The position numbers and the translations under genes are program-made. 43,800 bases of DNA from NCBI GenBank assembly GCA_002284615.2, contig MU069653.1:86232-130031 (forward strand), given 5' to 3'. This DNA is from Dunaliella salina. Taxonomy: Eukaryota; Chlorophyta; Chlorophyceae; Chlamydomonadales; Dunaliellaceae. The notes beneath the pieces were generated by a model. That model worked only from the letters and a program-made list of their open reading frames with translations. It had not been told where the DNA came from and did not search any database. Position 1 is the first letter of the stretch. The number at the start of each line of letters is the position of its first letter. Of the stretch, positions 11,356 through 22,550 are shown one piece after another.

Positions 11356-11672
11356 CTCATGTGGACAAATACAAGATGAGGTACCTGTCCTCTTCATGTG
11401 TCGAAATGACGGGACCTGTGCTTTGAGACACAAATACTGCAAACTATTTAGGACTCTGTCTAGTGATTTTTCACTTGCACGCACAACCTTTTTTACGCCA
11501 ACACCTGAATGACCATGCTGCATCGAATTTCCTCTTGCAACACACAAAAAGCTCCTCTCTTACATGTCTGAGCTTTTGGATCCACTGTTGGCGGGCATGG
11601 ACCAAGAGTCAAAGGCTGATCAGTTGAACAGTCTGGCAATTGGTCTCCATGCGTAGTCTAATCTAATCTAAT

Positions 11673-14016
11673 GCTATCTTTGAGGGCAGCCTGGTAATTG
11701 GTAACCTTATCAGCGCATTCATTCCCTGCTATTCCAGCAAGGGATTTGACCCTGTAAAAAAAAAAGATGTGACTTTTTGAATTGTGCGGGCAAGGTTTGA
11801 AACATTCCTCAGAACATCTCCTTGCGCATGTCATCTGTATTTCTCTGGGTACAGAAAACAAAATCTGTCCTGATCTGGTGAAGTGACTCAAGGCTGTCTG
11901 TGGCAATGTGTTTGTACTTGTGAGTCATCATTTTGAAGCTGGCAGCTGCCGCCTGTGTAGGCCCAAGATTCCCAATCTGCAACTCTAAGCTGGAGGTCTG
12001 GATTGGACCCGATGGGGATAATGGACACATGCCTGGAGTATAACGAGTATAACTACTACTCTTCAGACACCTTTTTCACACTTTCTTTTTTACTTTAGCT
12101 TAGCAGTCGTGCATTTGGACTGGGGTGCTAGGAAAACTTGTGTTTGTGATTTGAAGTTTAGGGTGGGCAAGGACGTCTGGGAGTGCTAACGAAAGCTCAG
12201 GCTTTTGAATGCATTACTTTTCATTCTGGAACTAGCGTTTAGCGAAAAGTTATAGCAATTCAAAGATGCACAGAGGAGTTGGAACCCTCTGGGTTGTATC
12301 CAAGTAACCATTGTGTGGGACTTAAAGAGGCTATACCTCAAAAAAGCATGGATGTCCCAGAACCAAATTTTGCCAGTGCAAGGAGGGCGGTAAACGGCAT
12401 CACTTTTGGTCCTGAAATATCCATGCGCTTTAGAGGAATGGCCAAGATCAGGTGAAACTCCTTAAAAGCATTGAGTCCTGCCATCTTCAATGATGCAAAT
12501 GATGCAGAACACAGTACACAACCCCCCATATGCTTGTGTACAGTAGTAACCTCGCACCCTAATTTTGATTGATGGCTGTCTTGCAAACCTTGCAAAGTTT
12601 TCTTTGGCCCTTGTACCTGGGGGTAGACTGTCTCCAGTACGGTAAAGACTATGCGCGCCCTCTCGGCCACTCTGTCATGCGTCTCTACCAAATCCTGCAA
12701 GTCAGCCACAAGCAAATCCAAATCTCTACCAAATCCTGCAAGTCAGCCACAAGCAAAGCAAGGCCGTCGATGCGAGAAAAGCGTGCCAGTGAAATGGGGA
12801 AACAACCTTGCCTTGCAAGGGCTATTGTTTACAGTTCATCTTATGGGCATGCCATTTGTTACTTAGAGCATCTTTTGTACGCAACTCAAGTGATGGGCAC
12901 CGGGCATGTTTTTTCCCAGTTTGTCTCCTAGGCAAACAATTACAAAGCTTTCATATTTCCACAGCCGCTCGCATGCCCTGAGCAAGGCAGGCGCTCAAAA
13001 AAGATGGTGGGTGAAGCGCCACAAGCGCCGCTGAAAATTTGGCTCAGCCAGCCCTTTGACAGAAGCCTCCAGTCATGGCTTGGGAGAAACACATTGCCCT
13101 AATCAAAATAGAGCATGCCATTGTGTGCATGCAAGCATAAAGGCATTGTTCTGTGCAGCATTGCTGCATGCATTGCTGCATGCACCTGTATGACCAGTGC
13201 TAAGGACGAGCCATGCAAGGCTCATGATCACCTGTTCTCGTGGGCTGGGAGCAAATAAGCCAGACATGCAAATCCGCAGAGCAAAGCACAGGGGTTTAGA
13301 GTAGATGTCCTGCCCCTCATTGTGCAAGAAAAGTGCTCAGGCTTTTTGGCGAAGCCCCATTCATGGGGCATACGCCCCTAGCGTTGACTGTTTCATGTCA
13401 AAGTTCAAACCTGGCTGCCCTGGCCTGCCCAGCGCACCCCCACCTCGAAACCCGGCATGTAGACCAAGCAAAGCGTCTCATGCAGCACTGCAGTGTCAGT
13501 TTAGTGAAAGGGGCCTTGTGCAAATAGTTCTGGAACACCCCTGTCTGGTAGCTGCACCGCAGATAGCCAGCATGGCTCGCCCAGTGCACCTCCTGCCCTG
13601 ACACTCAGCATGCAGGCCAAGCAAACATGTGTTGTCAGGGGGGCAGATGGGGCCATGTGCAAAGTGCTCTGAAGCTCCCTCAGTCTGGATGGCCAGCGTG
13701 GCCCAGGCAGCGTACCCGCAGCCCTCAAACTTGCCGTGTAGGCCAAGCAAACTTGTTTTTCGGGGGATCCGTGCTTGGTTGGCCGTGCGGTGCAGCAGGC
13801 GGTGCAGCGGGCAAAGCCATTGCAAAACTTTGGTAGCCATGGAGTGCTGACCTCAATTGCTCTTGCTCAACGCTCAAATTCTGGATGCATCCCAATGTAA
13901 ATAATGTACCAATGCAACACAGTGCATTGCAACAGAAGCTGTGTTGCCACCCGAGCATTCATAGGGCGATGGTTTACACATCGGGTGCATGCAAGTGAGC
14001 AAGGCATAAGTGTGCA
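11673..14016. other. Stretch without a supported gene
   Basis: No coding family was recognised. It holds a 39-bp tandem duplication (AAATCCTGCAAGTCAGCCAC repeated, about 12690-12765) and the ~123-bp repeat array at 13330-13770, described separately. Frames of 100-130 residues on minus near 12338-12721 show no motif and no convincing splice pattern. Confidence 0.5.
13330..13770 (-). repeat. ~123-bp repeat, three diverged units
   Basis: Three units share CCAAGCAAA, the GCATG(T/C)AG region and GCCCAG(C/T)GCAC, spaced about 123-125 bp. Read on minus, each translates to a variant of LLGLHAxxxG, so the period keeps the frame. A related inverted unit lies at 16110-16240 and also shares the CCCCATGAATGGGG hairpin. 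Confidence 0.7.
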
Positions 14017-14024
14017 TGCATGAA

Positions 14025-14709
14025 TAGGGTGCGAGTTCAGTATATACTGTAATATACTAGTATTTACTACAGTATATACTAGTGTATGGGGGGTCGTATA
14101 CTAGCATACAATTTCGAACTCAGAAAATCAAAGCGCTGAGTTTGTTAGCTCAGTGCAAAATTTGCACTGCGCTAGGGACTTTGATTAATCAAAGTCGGAA
14201 ATTAGTAAAAAATGCTTCCAGACTGACATCAACGCTGAGGAACGGTCGCATCACGGGTTGAGACACTAATCTTGTGGGTTGCCTGTAGGCTCCATCAGCC
14301 TACCAAGGTCGAAGAGCGTAAGAAGTTTGAAGTTTGATCATGCTGAGGGCTTGGACTGTGTGAAAGCAAACTTGGGAACCAGCAATTATCAGATGCAGTG
14401 GTGCTGCTGGAGTCCTTGGGCTCTTTTCCTGCTTTGACAGCCTCTTCGCAGAACGACAGATTGGGGCTGTAGCAATATGGGTATGAACAGCTCATTTAGA
14501 TGTTTTGGTGTGTAAGGATTACCTGATGCCTCACTTCTGGCTCAATATTTCTATTTGAAAAAATCAGCAGTGGATTCCTAAGGGTCAAAAACCTATTTTG
14601 GCTCAGAAATGGTAACATTTTTTCCACTTTGTGGACTAGTACATACTACATACTACGTAGTAGCATATACTGCTTTTGAATCCCATATACTAGTATACCT
14701 CGCACCCTA
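14025..14709. mobile_element. Non-autonomous hAT-type element with GTATACTAGTATA motifs, 685 bp
   Basis: Both ends read TAGGGTGCGAG inward. The 8-bp direct repeat TGCATGAA flanks it at 14017-14024 and 14710-14717. The first and last ~70 bp are dominated by TATACTAGTATA-like palindromes (14040-14110 and 14640-14695). The interior has no transposase signature. Confidence 0.85.
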
Positions 14710-14737
14710 TGCATGAACAATGCATGCACTGCTGCAG

Positions 14738-14857
14738 GAAGTTATGGGGAATGGTGCGTTGCTGGTGCATGGCCTGCTGGCCCAGGTCCAGGAAAGGCGG
14801 GCAAAACAGGGTCACGCTGCATGGCTCACCCCAGAGCAAGAGGGGAGCACATGCAGG
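14738..14857 (+). CDS. Possible isolated exon, unknown protein
   Basis: A 40-codon open segment lies between CTGCTGCAG and GG|GTAGGA, with a composition like a helical protein (LLAQVQERRAKQ). No partner exon with matching phase was found and no family is recognised. It begins just after the target duplication of the hAT element at 14025-14709. It could be chance. Confidence 0.2.
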
Positions 14858-15350
14858 GTAGGAGAGAATGCATGCAAAGCACCATGCAGAATGTCACGGC
14901 ATGTTCAAGTGCAGTCAAGGGTTTTGTGTTTCTTACAAGTCAAGGGAGTAGTGACTGACATCATCAGTCAGTGAGAGGCAAGCTTCGCCAATTTTTCAGC
15001 GTCGGTCGCGTCGCTTTCCCCACTTGTCCCTCTACGTGCTGTGTGGAGCACACCATTGTTACATAGTCCAATCCTAATGTGCAAAAAATTACATTGCCGC
15101 ACATAAATGGTGTGTTTTGCCGTTCCATTTGTGTTTTGTCCTGCGCAGCGACTTTGTGCACACAAGATAAAATTCATTTTAAGGGTGAATTGTCGTGCAA
15201 ACTTGTGTAAGTGAACACATCTGGGACAGAGGTATGAGCGGTCGAGAAGTATGAGCGACCAAAACGCCCCCTCCGGGCCCTGCCCCCCTGGCTTCCCCAC
15301 GCAGCGATACCCCCTGCAGCTGTCCCCTGGCCAAGTAAACGCGCGCACCG

Positions 15351-15351
<1 letters not shown>

Positions 15352-15406
<55 letters not shown>
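15352..15406. repeat. (CA)n microsatellite
   Basis: Pure CA run followed by a purine/pyrimidine-alternating stretch (GTATGCACACATGCACAC...) to about 15490. Confidence 0.95.
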
Positions 15407-15408
<2 letters not shown>

Positions 15409-16109
15409 ATGCACACATGCACACACATGCATGTGCACACATACGCGCACGTATGCACATGCATGCGCGCAAACATACATACACATGCAACAGACATAAA
15501 TCAAGTCACCAAATATCTGTTGCTCTGATAAGTTCAAGTGAACCATCAGAATGATGCCCATGTCTTTGGAAGGACAACAGTCCCAACGTGGTTGGTGCGC
15601 TGTTGTGTCAATAATTATTTTTGAGCTGCATGGTTGATGCGAGGTTGCAAAACTATTTGCTTTCTGTGGAGTGGGGGAATTAAACCATCTTGCTATTACA
15701 TCAAATAATGTTGTGGAACCTTCAAGCTTTAAGCAACCAGGGATTATCGGCATGGCAGGAGCAAATTTTGTCAGACGCCACCTCTAGGTCACATCGGAGC
15801 AAATGCGCCAGCAGGGAGATACTGAGGAAGCCAGTGCAATCCAGCCATTTTATGGGCGCAGGGAGGCTGGGATGGCTCCCAATAAGGTCATCCTCTTCTG
15901 GCTACCAGATGAAAAATTTGTTCCCATACCTTTGACTACTGCACCGAGGCCACCCAAATCCGCACTCATGAAAACAGTTTGAATTGCCAAGTTGCAGGCC
16001 GCAGAGTGCGCTGGTCAAGCCATGCTGGCCATTTTCTGCTGCACAACCAAATTATGAAGTTTGAGGAAACGCTGCCCAGGGCCACCCCCGCCCACTTGAC
16101 ACTGCAGGA

Positions 16110-16240
16110 CTGCCTCAATCTTCTGCTTGGCCTGCATGCAGACAGCTTGGTGTGCGCTGGAGTGGCCGGGGCAGCTAGGTTCGGGATTCACTGGACAAAG
16201 GCACTTGGGGGCTTGTTCCCCATGAATGGGGTGTTGTCGT
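16110..16240 (+). repeat. Inverted unit of the ~123-bp repeat
   Basis: CTGCTTGGCCTGCATGCAGA, GTGCGCTGG, GGCAGCTAGGTT and CCCCATGAATGGGG match the reverse complement of 13360-13460. Confidence 0.6.
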
Positions 16241-19052
16241 AAGGTCATGCCAACCACAGCTTCCCATCCACGGATGACATCCCTCCTTCTGCCTGGCCAA
16301 TCGGTCATGGGGCTGGAAAGCTTCCCCTCAACAGCATATGCTCCTGCTTCCTGTCCTCATTAAACCTAAACGAAAGATACCGATTAATAATGGTAAAATA
16401 AGAGAAACTTCTCTACAAGATAAGTCAACAACTGAGGTTTTAACTGTGAAAATAGTACCGCCTATTCCTGCTTCACATTCTATGTGCTCATGAATTTGAG
16501 ATGAGGCCCAGAATTTGTGTGCTCAGTGCACTTTGAGTTTAGAGATTGCCTTAGCAGTCTCGGCACTTGTAGGAATTTGCACAAATCACAAGACACCATA
16601 ATACAACGTAATACTTTTATAACATTCTATATTATTAACTGCATGCCTACCTTTGGCCAGGCAGAGATACGTTTGCCGCCATAAGAAACCCATTTCTGGC
16701 CTGCCAGGCTAAGATTGAAGAAGACACTGACGGAATGGGCTGTGCATGTACAGGATTATAGGGAAGAAGGGCCACCACTGCAGGGGCATGAAAAAGGAGG
16801 GCAGAGTACAAGCTGCAATGTCAAGCAGCACCTATGAACAGCTGCACTTGATGGGCACAGCTTCGGACACCCTCATTTCTACGGCCCCTCTTCTCCCCTA
16901 GGCACTCTTGATGAGCAAGCTGATCTCCAATTATAAATGGGCTTTTTCCCATCAATTTTGAGTTCTTCGATGAAGTATGGAAGAGGAGAAAATAAGACCA
17001 CTCACATCACTCCAGGGCTCAGTAGAGGATGGGAACAAGAAGAAGAATGAGAGAACAGATGATATTTGTGCAGAAGAGCAGCAGAAAATAAGATTCTTCC
17101 TGAAATGGAAAATGCATGTCAAGATTGAAGCAAGACTTAAAAAAGTGTCGCAAAGAGAAGGCCCTCACTTGTGATGCAGCAAGCTCCATAGAGAGGCGGT
17201 CAATGGGGAACCATGCCTGTGAGGTTCAATCATCAGTAAAAGATTAAGGTTAGTGCAGTATACATACAGTGAGGTATAAGAGCCAAAGCTTCAGGGGTAA
17301 ATGTCACTGAGTGGCTGCAGGTATCGTCATGCTTTTGGTGGACACTTGCAGAGTCCTTGATCAACCTTGACACTGCTCAGCAGGATCTCTGTCAAAGGTG
17401 CAGATTAGGTTCAAATGGAATTCAAGCCTTTGGTCATTAAGTTTGGCGTCTCAGCTCACTGTTGAACTGGGAAAAATTCTGCTAATAAAACAAATAATGC
17501 TCAGGCTGGCCTTGGCAAAGGGATAATGATTCCTTTCCTTCACACAAATGCTTGAAGCCGATTCCTACGAATCTTGTCGCCTTTCGAAACAACAACCCTC
17601 CTCATCAGCCATGATCGGGACATCATGCCGCGCAACAAGCTCAATGCAGGTACTCATACTCTTCTTGTGTAAGGTGAAGCTCACATTCTTAACCCTGTGG
17701 TCGCGCACCACATACACCAAAGCAGACATGACCATGGTGCAAGGCAGACAGGCGCCACTGTGAACCTTCCAGAGTTGGCAGACACAGAACCTCGGGGCAA
17801 AGGAGACAGATGTGACCCTCTGGCTCATCACATGGCACTCTAAGTAGGCAAATACGACCGTTGTGCTCACCATGCGCCTCTCAAAATAGGCAGACACGAT
17901 CATTGTGCAGAACCCCCTCCAAAGCTTGAAGGTGGCGTCAGAAATGGGCTTCTCTGTGTGCATAAAGTTACCAAGCAAAACAGACAAATAATTCCCACAT
18001 TATTCACCAACTCCAGGGGGGGGGGAAATATGCACTAGCATTGTTAGCGCTTGCGCCTATGCTATATACAGTACTGTGTCCACACTCGGGAGGCATCCAG
18101 GTCTCAAAAAAAGTGGACACACCGCAAAACCAGTGCAACTGAGGCAAGGGTGGCTCGACTACTCTCCCAGGTGTGCTCTCATACCAAAAAGAAAGACAGC
18201 ATGAACAGCCAGGCCAATGAACAGCAGCAAATTATGCAGGACAGGGCAAAAAAAGCAACTGAGTTCATTCCTTGATTGACACTTTGTGATTGTTACGGCA
18301 TTGAAGCAGGCATGACAGTTGAATAATAACAGGCCCAAGCTTCTAGAAGACATCAGAGTCTTGTTCCCTTTGAAGGTCATAATGAGGATACAGCACAAGC
18401 AGCCTCTGATGGCCTGTTTACTGGGGACTTTCCTCCGTGACAAGCAAATCCTTACCTATGGCCCAGCGTCGGACTGTTTTGGGACTGATCACGAGGGTCG
18501 TCCTGTGGGTAAATGGGATGACACAGAAAGGCTTGTGGTCAGCCTTTCGACCCAAGGCCCTGCCTCAAAATGCTGAGAGCTGATGACTAGTGACGGAAGG
18601 AGTTTTGCAGCTTACAGCTTCTAATGAGAAGTCTGCAACAGTGTGACTTCTTGGGCACTATATATTAGCTTTTGGTATAAAGGGTTTTCGGAGATTTTCC
18701 AAAGCTATAAAACCGGGATTTGGGAGCTTCGAGGGGCTTTGGTGAAAAGAGGGTCGAAGCACCGTAGAATGCCTTTGACCCCTTTGGAATTCACGTTCAG
18801 CAGCCCATCAGACAAAAAATTTCAATAAGCGACAAAGAAGATGATTGCAGGAAAAGGACAAGAAGGGGGCAGAGCAATGGTGAGTTCAAGGCCAAGAAGG
18901 CACATGGTCTCACCAACCATGCCCTGGAATTTCAGGTAACTTGGTATGAACCCCTCAACTGCCCCTTGCGTAAGCATTGGCTCAAGGATGTTGGTCTTGC
19001 TGACAACAATGAGTGCCTGGCACACTCTGCAGTATAAGCTTTTGGTGTAGAG

Positions 19053-19053
<1 letters not shown>

Positions 19054-19135
<82 letters not shown>
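19054..19135. repeat. (TG)n microsatellite
   Basis: Pure TG run of about 80 bp, located upstream of the 75-bp repeat and the hAT transposase relic. Confidence 0.95.
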
Positions 19136-19139
<4 letters not shown>

Positions 19140-19262
19140 CACATGAGAAGGGCAAGAAGCGCAAGGGGCGGTTGGATGCAAATCCAGAAGCACAAGCAGC
19201 AGTACCAGCAACACTGATGAGTCAGAGGTGCAAGAGCCTGCAGCCAAGCCCATGCCCAAGGC

Positions 19263-19560
19263 TGAAGCATTGACTGGCAAGAGGCATGCCGGCATTATGC
19301 ATTCTTCTTGCATTCTGGCAAGAAGCATTGACTGGCAAGAAGTATTGACTGGCAAGAGGCATGCCGGCACTCTGCATTCTTCTTGCATCCTGGCAAGAAG
19401 CATCGACTGGCAAGAAGCATTGACTGGCAAGAGGCATGCCGGCACTCTGCATTCTTCGTGCATTCTGGCAAGAAGCATTGACTGGCAAGAAGCATTGACG
19501 GGCAAGAGGCATGCCGGCACTCTGCATTCTTCTTGCATTCTGACAAGAGGCATGCCGCTT
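19263..19560. repeat. 75-bp tandem repeat, four copies
   Basis: GGCATGCCGG recurs at 19283, 19358, 19433 and 19508, an exact 75-bp spacing. Each unit contains TGGCAAGAAGCATTGACTGG and GCATTCTTCTTGCATTCTGG. Because 75 is a multiple of three, long frames stay open on both strands (25-residue repeats), which explains the apparent ORFs here. Confidence 0.9.
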
Positions 19561-19579
19561 GGGTGCAGGCTTGCGGTAC

Positions 19580-19830
19580 CCTGAGTTTATGAAGCTGGCT
19601 CAGCTCGTGATGGTGATGGTGCCTGGCTCTGTGGAGGATGAGCGAATATTCAGTGTCACGGAACACCTCAAAAAACCCCCCAGCGCAACACGATGAAAGA
19701 GCAGCACCTCACAGCATGCGCACGGGCATTCAAGAGCAAGGAGTTGAGTGTTGCTTCATTCCCCTACGCAGCAGCCATTGGCGAATGGCTCAAAGCTAGC
19801 AAGCGCGACCGATACGGACTGGAAAGCTAA
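19580..19830 (+). pseudogene. hAT transposase C-terminal dimerisation region, frameshifted
   Basis: One frame gives VPGSVEDERIFSVTEHLKK (19619-19675) and hits a stop at 19694. The next frame continues with RNTMKEQHLTACARAFKSKE from 19684 and ends at TAA 19828-19830. Joined, they follow the hAT C-terminal pattern: P-x-S-x-x-x-E-R-x-FS, then R-N-x-(L/M)-x-x-x-x-L. The shift of one base between the halves and the lack of an upstream DDE region mark it as a relic. It could be related to the non-autonomous hAT elements in this window, but no terminal repeats were found around it. Confidence 0.65.
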
Positions 19831-20184
19831 GTCTGGAACGGAAAGACTGACTTGAACTTAAGGGCAATCTTCTAGCCCTTTTGCATGGTCTTATTAAAAA
19901 ATTGCGAGGAATAGACATGCTGGGAGGCCGCAGGCTTCCTGGTGGGCAAGAAGCGTTTAGGCAAAAGCTACAAATGCAAGGTTTCTGAGATAGGCATATC
20001 TGGGTGAGCCATAAGGTAAAGGTTTTTGGAATTCCAAAAAAGAAATACTGGCCAGCAATTTCATGAATGACATGTTTTGGAACTCCTGATGAGGACATCT
20101 GGATAAGATGAATGGGATGATGCAGCACGCACCACCTGCTATGCATCTGGAGCAATGTAGAATGAATCATTAATAATTGCTGTA

Positions 20185-20320
20185 ATAATAGCGGCTAACA
20201 CAAAGGCCACTGCAGAGAGGCAGCCATGCAAACAGCATGCACGAAGGCCACTGCCGAGAGGTACGATGTAAGTGGCTAACACGGAGGCCATTGCGGAGAG
20301 GAAACGATGCAAGCAGCTCA
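20185..20320. repeat. Short tandem repeat, three diverged units
   Basis: GGCTAACACNNAGGCCA(C/T)TGC(A/C/G)GAGAGG recurs about three times with a spacing of 40-50 bp. Confidence 0.6.
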
Positions 20321-20751
20321 CACAATGACGGGCAAAGGAACAAAGCTCAGCAGCAGCCCACTCAAATATACTTTTGTGCATCTAGCTGAGCTAGATAGTG
20401 CTTGCTTAAAAGCACTGAGCCAAAGGCTGGTTGCTGGAGAGAACTAAGCAAGGCTTACTTGCATGAGCCTGGCTGCTTGCTAAATTGCACAGGCATGCCA
20501 GGCATGTCAAACAAAACAACATGAATACCCAAGTGTCTTTTCTTCTGTTATGGAAAATGGATGCCCCCTGCTCATCTTAAGGCAAGCATGCATGGCGTTG
20601 TTTCGTTGCTGTTTCGTAATCGATGTGGTACACTCAAATTGATCCGAGAAAACACAATGGAAATGGGAATAAAAACAGCATATGCAGGCATGAATTCAAT
20701 TCTATGTGACAACCTAAGATCAAGCAGGTATCAAACGCATCAGAACAGGCT

Positions 20752-20938
20752 ATGTAGTAAGATGGCGCCCGCACCAAACAATCATGATGCATCTGATGCA
20801 GTCCTCTTGGCCAAAATCAAACCAAAACCTGATGCAGCCCTCTGGTCAAAATCAAATCAAACAGGCCTTGCACTAAGATGGCGCTCGCACCAAACAATCA
20901 TGATGCATCTGATGCAGTCCTCTTGGTCAAAATCCTGC
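20752..20938. repeat. Direct duplication of ~70 bp, ~120 bp apart
   Basis: ACCAAACAATCATGATGCAT and the following CTGATGCAGTCCTCTTGG occur twice, about 120 bp apart, with a shorter echo (CTGATGCAGCCCTCTGGTCA) between them. Confidence 0.85.
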
Positions 20939-21195
20939 AAGAGCAGAAAGGAACAACGCACACCAGACTCAGATGTGGACCTTGGACTCTGAGCCCCGTG
21001 TGTACGCATTGTGGGAAGTGAAGATGTACCAGCAGGCTGCACCTGCACCAGCATCTAGTAGTTAGTCTTTTCAACTAAGGGATCTAAGTGGCTGTGTTTT
21101 TAGGACACATTTCTCCACCTAGGTACACCTAAACTGGTGCTAATGGGTGTGATCCTGACAGAGACACCTTATAATAGACACCCTGTGCTTCTGTA

Positions 21196-21315
21196 ATCTC
21201 TGTAGCCTGAACCCTCAACCCTAAAGCTGACCCCAAACCTTTAAAAATCCTAAACCCCAACCCTAAACCCTGCACTGCTGGCACACATCACCACCTAAAC
21301 CCTAAACCCAAAACC
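21196..21315. repeat. Interstitial degenerate telomere-like repeat (CCCTAAA)n
   Basis: Scattered copies of CCCTAAACCC, CCCTAAA and near variants such as CCCTGAACCCTCAACCCTAA extend over about 120 bp. The strand orientation places TTTAGGG on minus. On minus it directly follows the donor site of a candidate exon at 21325-21392. Confidence 0.8.
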
Positions 21316-21324
21316 TCGACGCAC

Positions 21325-21865
21325 CTGCATGCTGCCAGGATTGTCCTCCTGCTGCTTCTTCACGGAGGCAGCCACCTCCTTCTCTAGCTGGACTGCGACA
21401 ACAAAGGCACGAGGAGAGGGTGAGAGAGAGGACACTCAGTTGGTAAAAAGGGAACCGCAAAATGAGGCATGGAACAGAAGACCAGGCTGGAGGGTAACCA
21501 ACACTCCTTTGCACGTGAAAGTTGAGCATACTAAATTCATGCCCAAACCACCTCTTCAAGTTTGTTGTTTCCTCCTTGGATATAGAGTTCTTGCTGACGC
21601 TTTTCTAGCCTAGCGCTTTGCATACCCTCTTTGGCACTGTGCAATAACACACCTTTCAGCACTGCAAGTCAACACAGACCGCATGCCTTGCCCCCTCCCT
21701 CCTCTCTGGACAAGCACTCACACTGCCTATCGACCAAGTTTGACAACCAAAAAAGTTTCCTTCCTTGCTTGAGAGGGCAGAAAAGAACAACCACAATTCA
21801 TGTGCCCATTATCTTACCTTCATTGAATCCACAAGCGAAGGCCTGAATAGCTTCATTCACAAAAT
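21325..21865 (-). CDS. Two phase-compatible candidate exons, unknown protein
   Basis: Minus-strand exon 21865-21818 (after CATACAG, before GTAAGA) encodes FVNEAIQAFACGFNE. Exon 21392-21325 (after GTCGCAG, before GTGCGT) encodes QLEKEVAASVKKQQEDNPGS. The leftover base of the first and the two leading bases of the second form a valine codon, so the phases agree. The product would be an acidic, helical segment. I do not recognise the family. No flanking exons with matching phase were established, though a serine/glutamine-rich segment at 22336-22550 lies upstream on the same strand. Confidence 0.35.
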
Positions 21866-22335
21866 CTGTATGTGAATTAAAGAGCAATAGAGCTTTGAAG
21901 TGAAGCTGTGTTTGGACTAGAGCAGGTGGGGGGGGGGGGGAAGCAGAGACAGCAAACTGCCCTTTGTACAAGAGAAGCTTCAGGTTGCACGAGCAGGCAG
22001 GCAGGCTACAGGAGTTGTATGGGCATCAGGCTGGCTGCAACAACTATTTTCAGATGCTAGAGGTCAAAAATAAAGAAATCCTCAGCTGTTGACCTGAGAT
22101 GCAGAGGGAGTAACGGCGGTTGGCTCGTGCTGGGTGTTGGACCTGTGTTCAGTAAGCAAGAGCTGAATTGTTGGCAATTTGCCCTCCCCATCCCTCAATG
22201 GCAACAGCCACTACTCCTACAAAGTAATAATGAAGACTTTCATACTCTTCTGAAGATGCATCATTGTAGAAACATGTTCACAGCTGCCATTCTGGAAGCG
22301 AAGTCCATGTGTTGACTGGGAGCACACGCCCCACC

Positions 22336-22550
22336 TCATTGTAGTATTGGATCAATCTGGGGACTGGGAGGACAGAGGTTGATCCGCTGGTTGTCCTCGC
22401 TAGTAACCTGTTGGATTGTGAGCTGCTGCAGGGTGGAGGTGTTGCCTTCTGGAGAAAGAGTCTGCTGCTGGGAGCCCTCTTCAGGTGCAACTGGCGTGTT
22501 TGATAAGAGGGCAACTGTTGAGTTTGATAAGGAGACACGCTTGCAGAGAG
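22336..22550 (-). CDS. Possible terminal exon, Ser/Gln-rich protein
   Basis: After the acceptor-like TTACATGCAG, a 71-codon frame runs without a stop to TGA at 22338-22336. It includes LQQLTIQQVTSEDNQ and is rich in S, T, Q and P. It begins about 360 bp upstream of the p24 gene start on the other strand, which leaves little room for further upstream exons without overlap. Function unknown. Confidence 0.25.

Larger units (their letters stand above)
9200..11672 (+). mobile_element. Non-LTR retrotransposon 3' part (family A), broken and nested
   Basis: Pieces match the protein at 31850-32941 in order: IPAGMYASQVWGTEYL (9231-9278), LGVKRATTNWAVL (about 9444-9482), SNSEPLKKILQADL (about 9545-9586), HVMRNVSRFRLRAHTL (about 9882-9930), VCDRC (about 9967-9981), then after an inserted hAT element LRHKYCKLFRTLSSDF (about 11424-11471) and LLDPLLAGMDQ (about 11572-11604). 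Reading-frame shifts separate several pieces. The ORF end at about 11655 is followed by TCTAATCTAATCTAA, a simple-repeat 3' tail as many LINEs have. The reverse transcriptase core is absent. A retroposon tail interrupts the copy at about 9335-9440 and a hAT element at 9990-11355. Confidence 0.75.
14870..18800. other. Stretch without a supported gene
   Basis: Contains the CA microsatellite at 15352-15406, an inverted unit of the 123-bp repeat near 16110-16240, and otherwise unassigned sequence. A 140-residue frame on minus (17565-17987) and a 65-residue lysine-rich frame on plus (16977-17174) show no known domain and no supporting splice structure. Confidence 0.5.

Noticed and set aside
17565..17987. 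140-codon minus frame
   Set aside because: Weakly repetitive, with no recognised motif, no neighbouring exon and no sign of coding constraint.
18822..19553. 243-codon minus frame through the TG run and 75-bp repeat
   Set aside because: It stays open only because the microsatellite and the 75-bp repeat lack stops; there is no domain or splice support.
20860..20940. Possible minus exon DFDQEDCIRCIMIVWCE
   Set aside because: The same sequence is duplicated about 120 bp away with a stop, which indicates a repeat rather than a gene.
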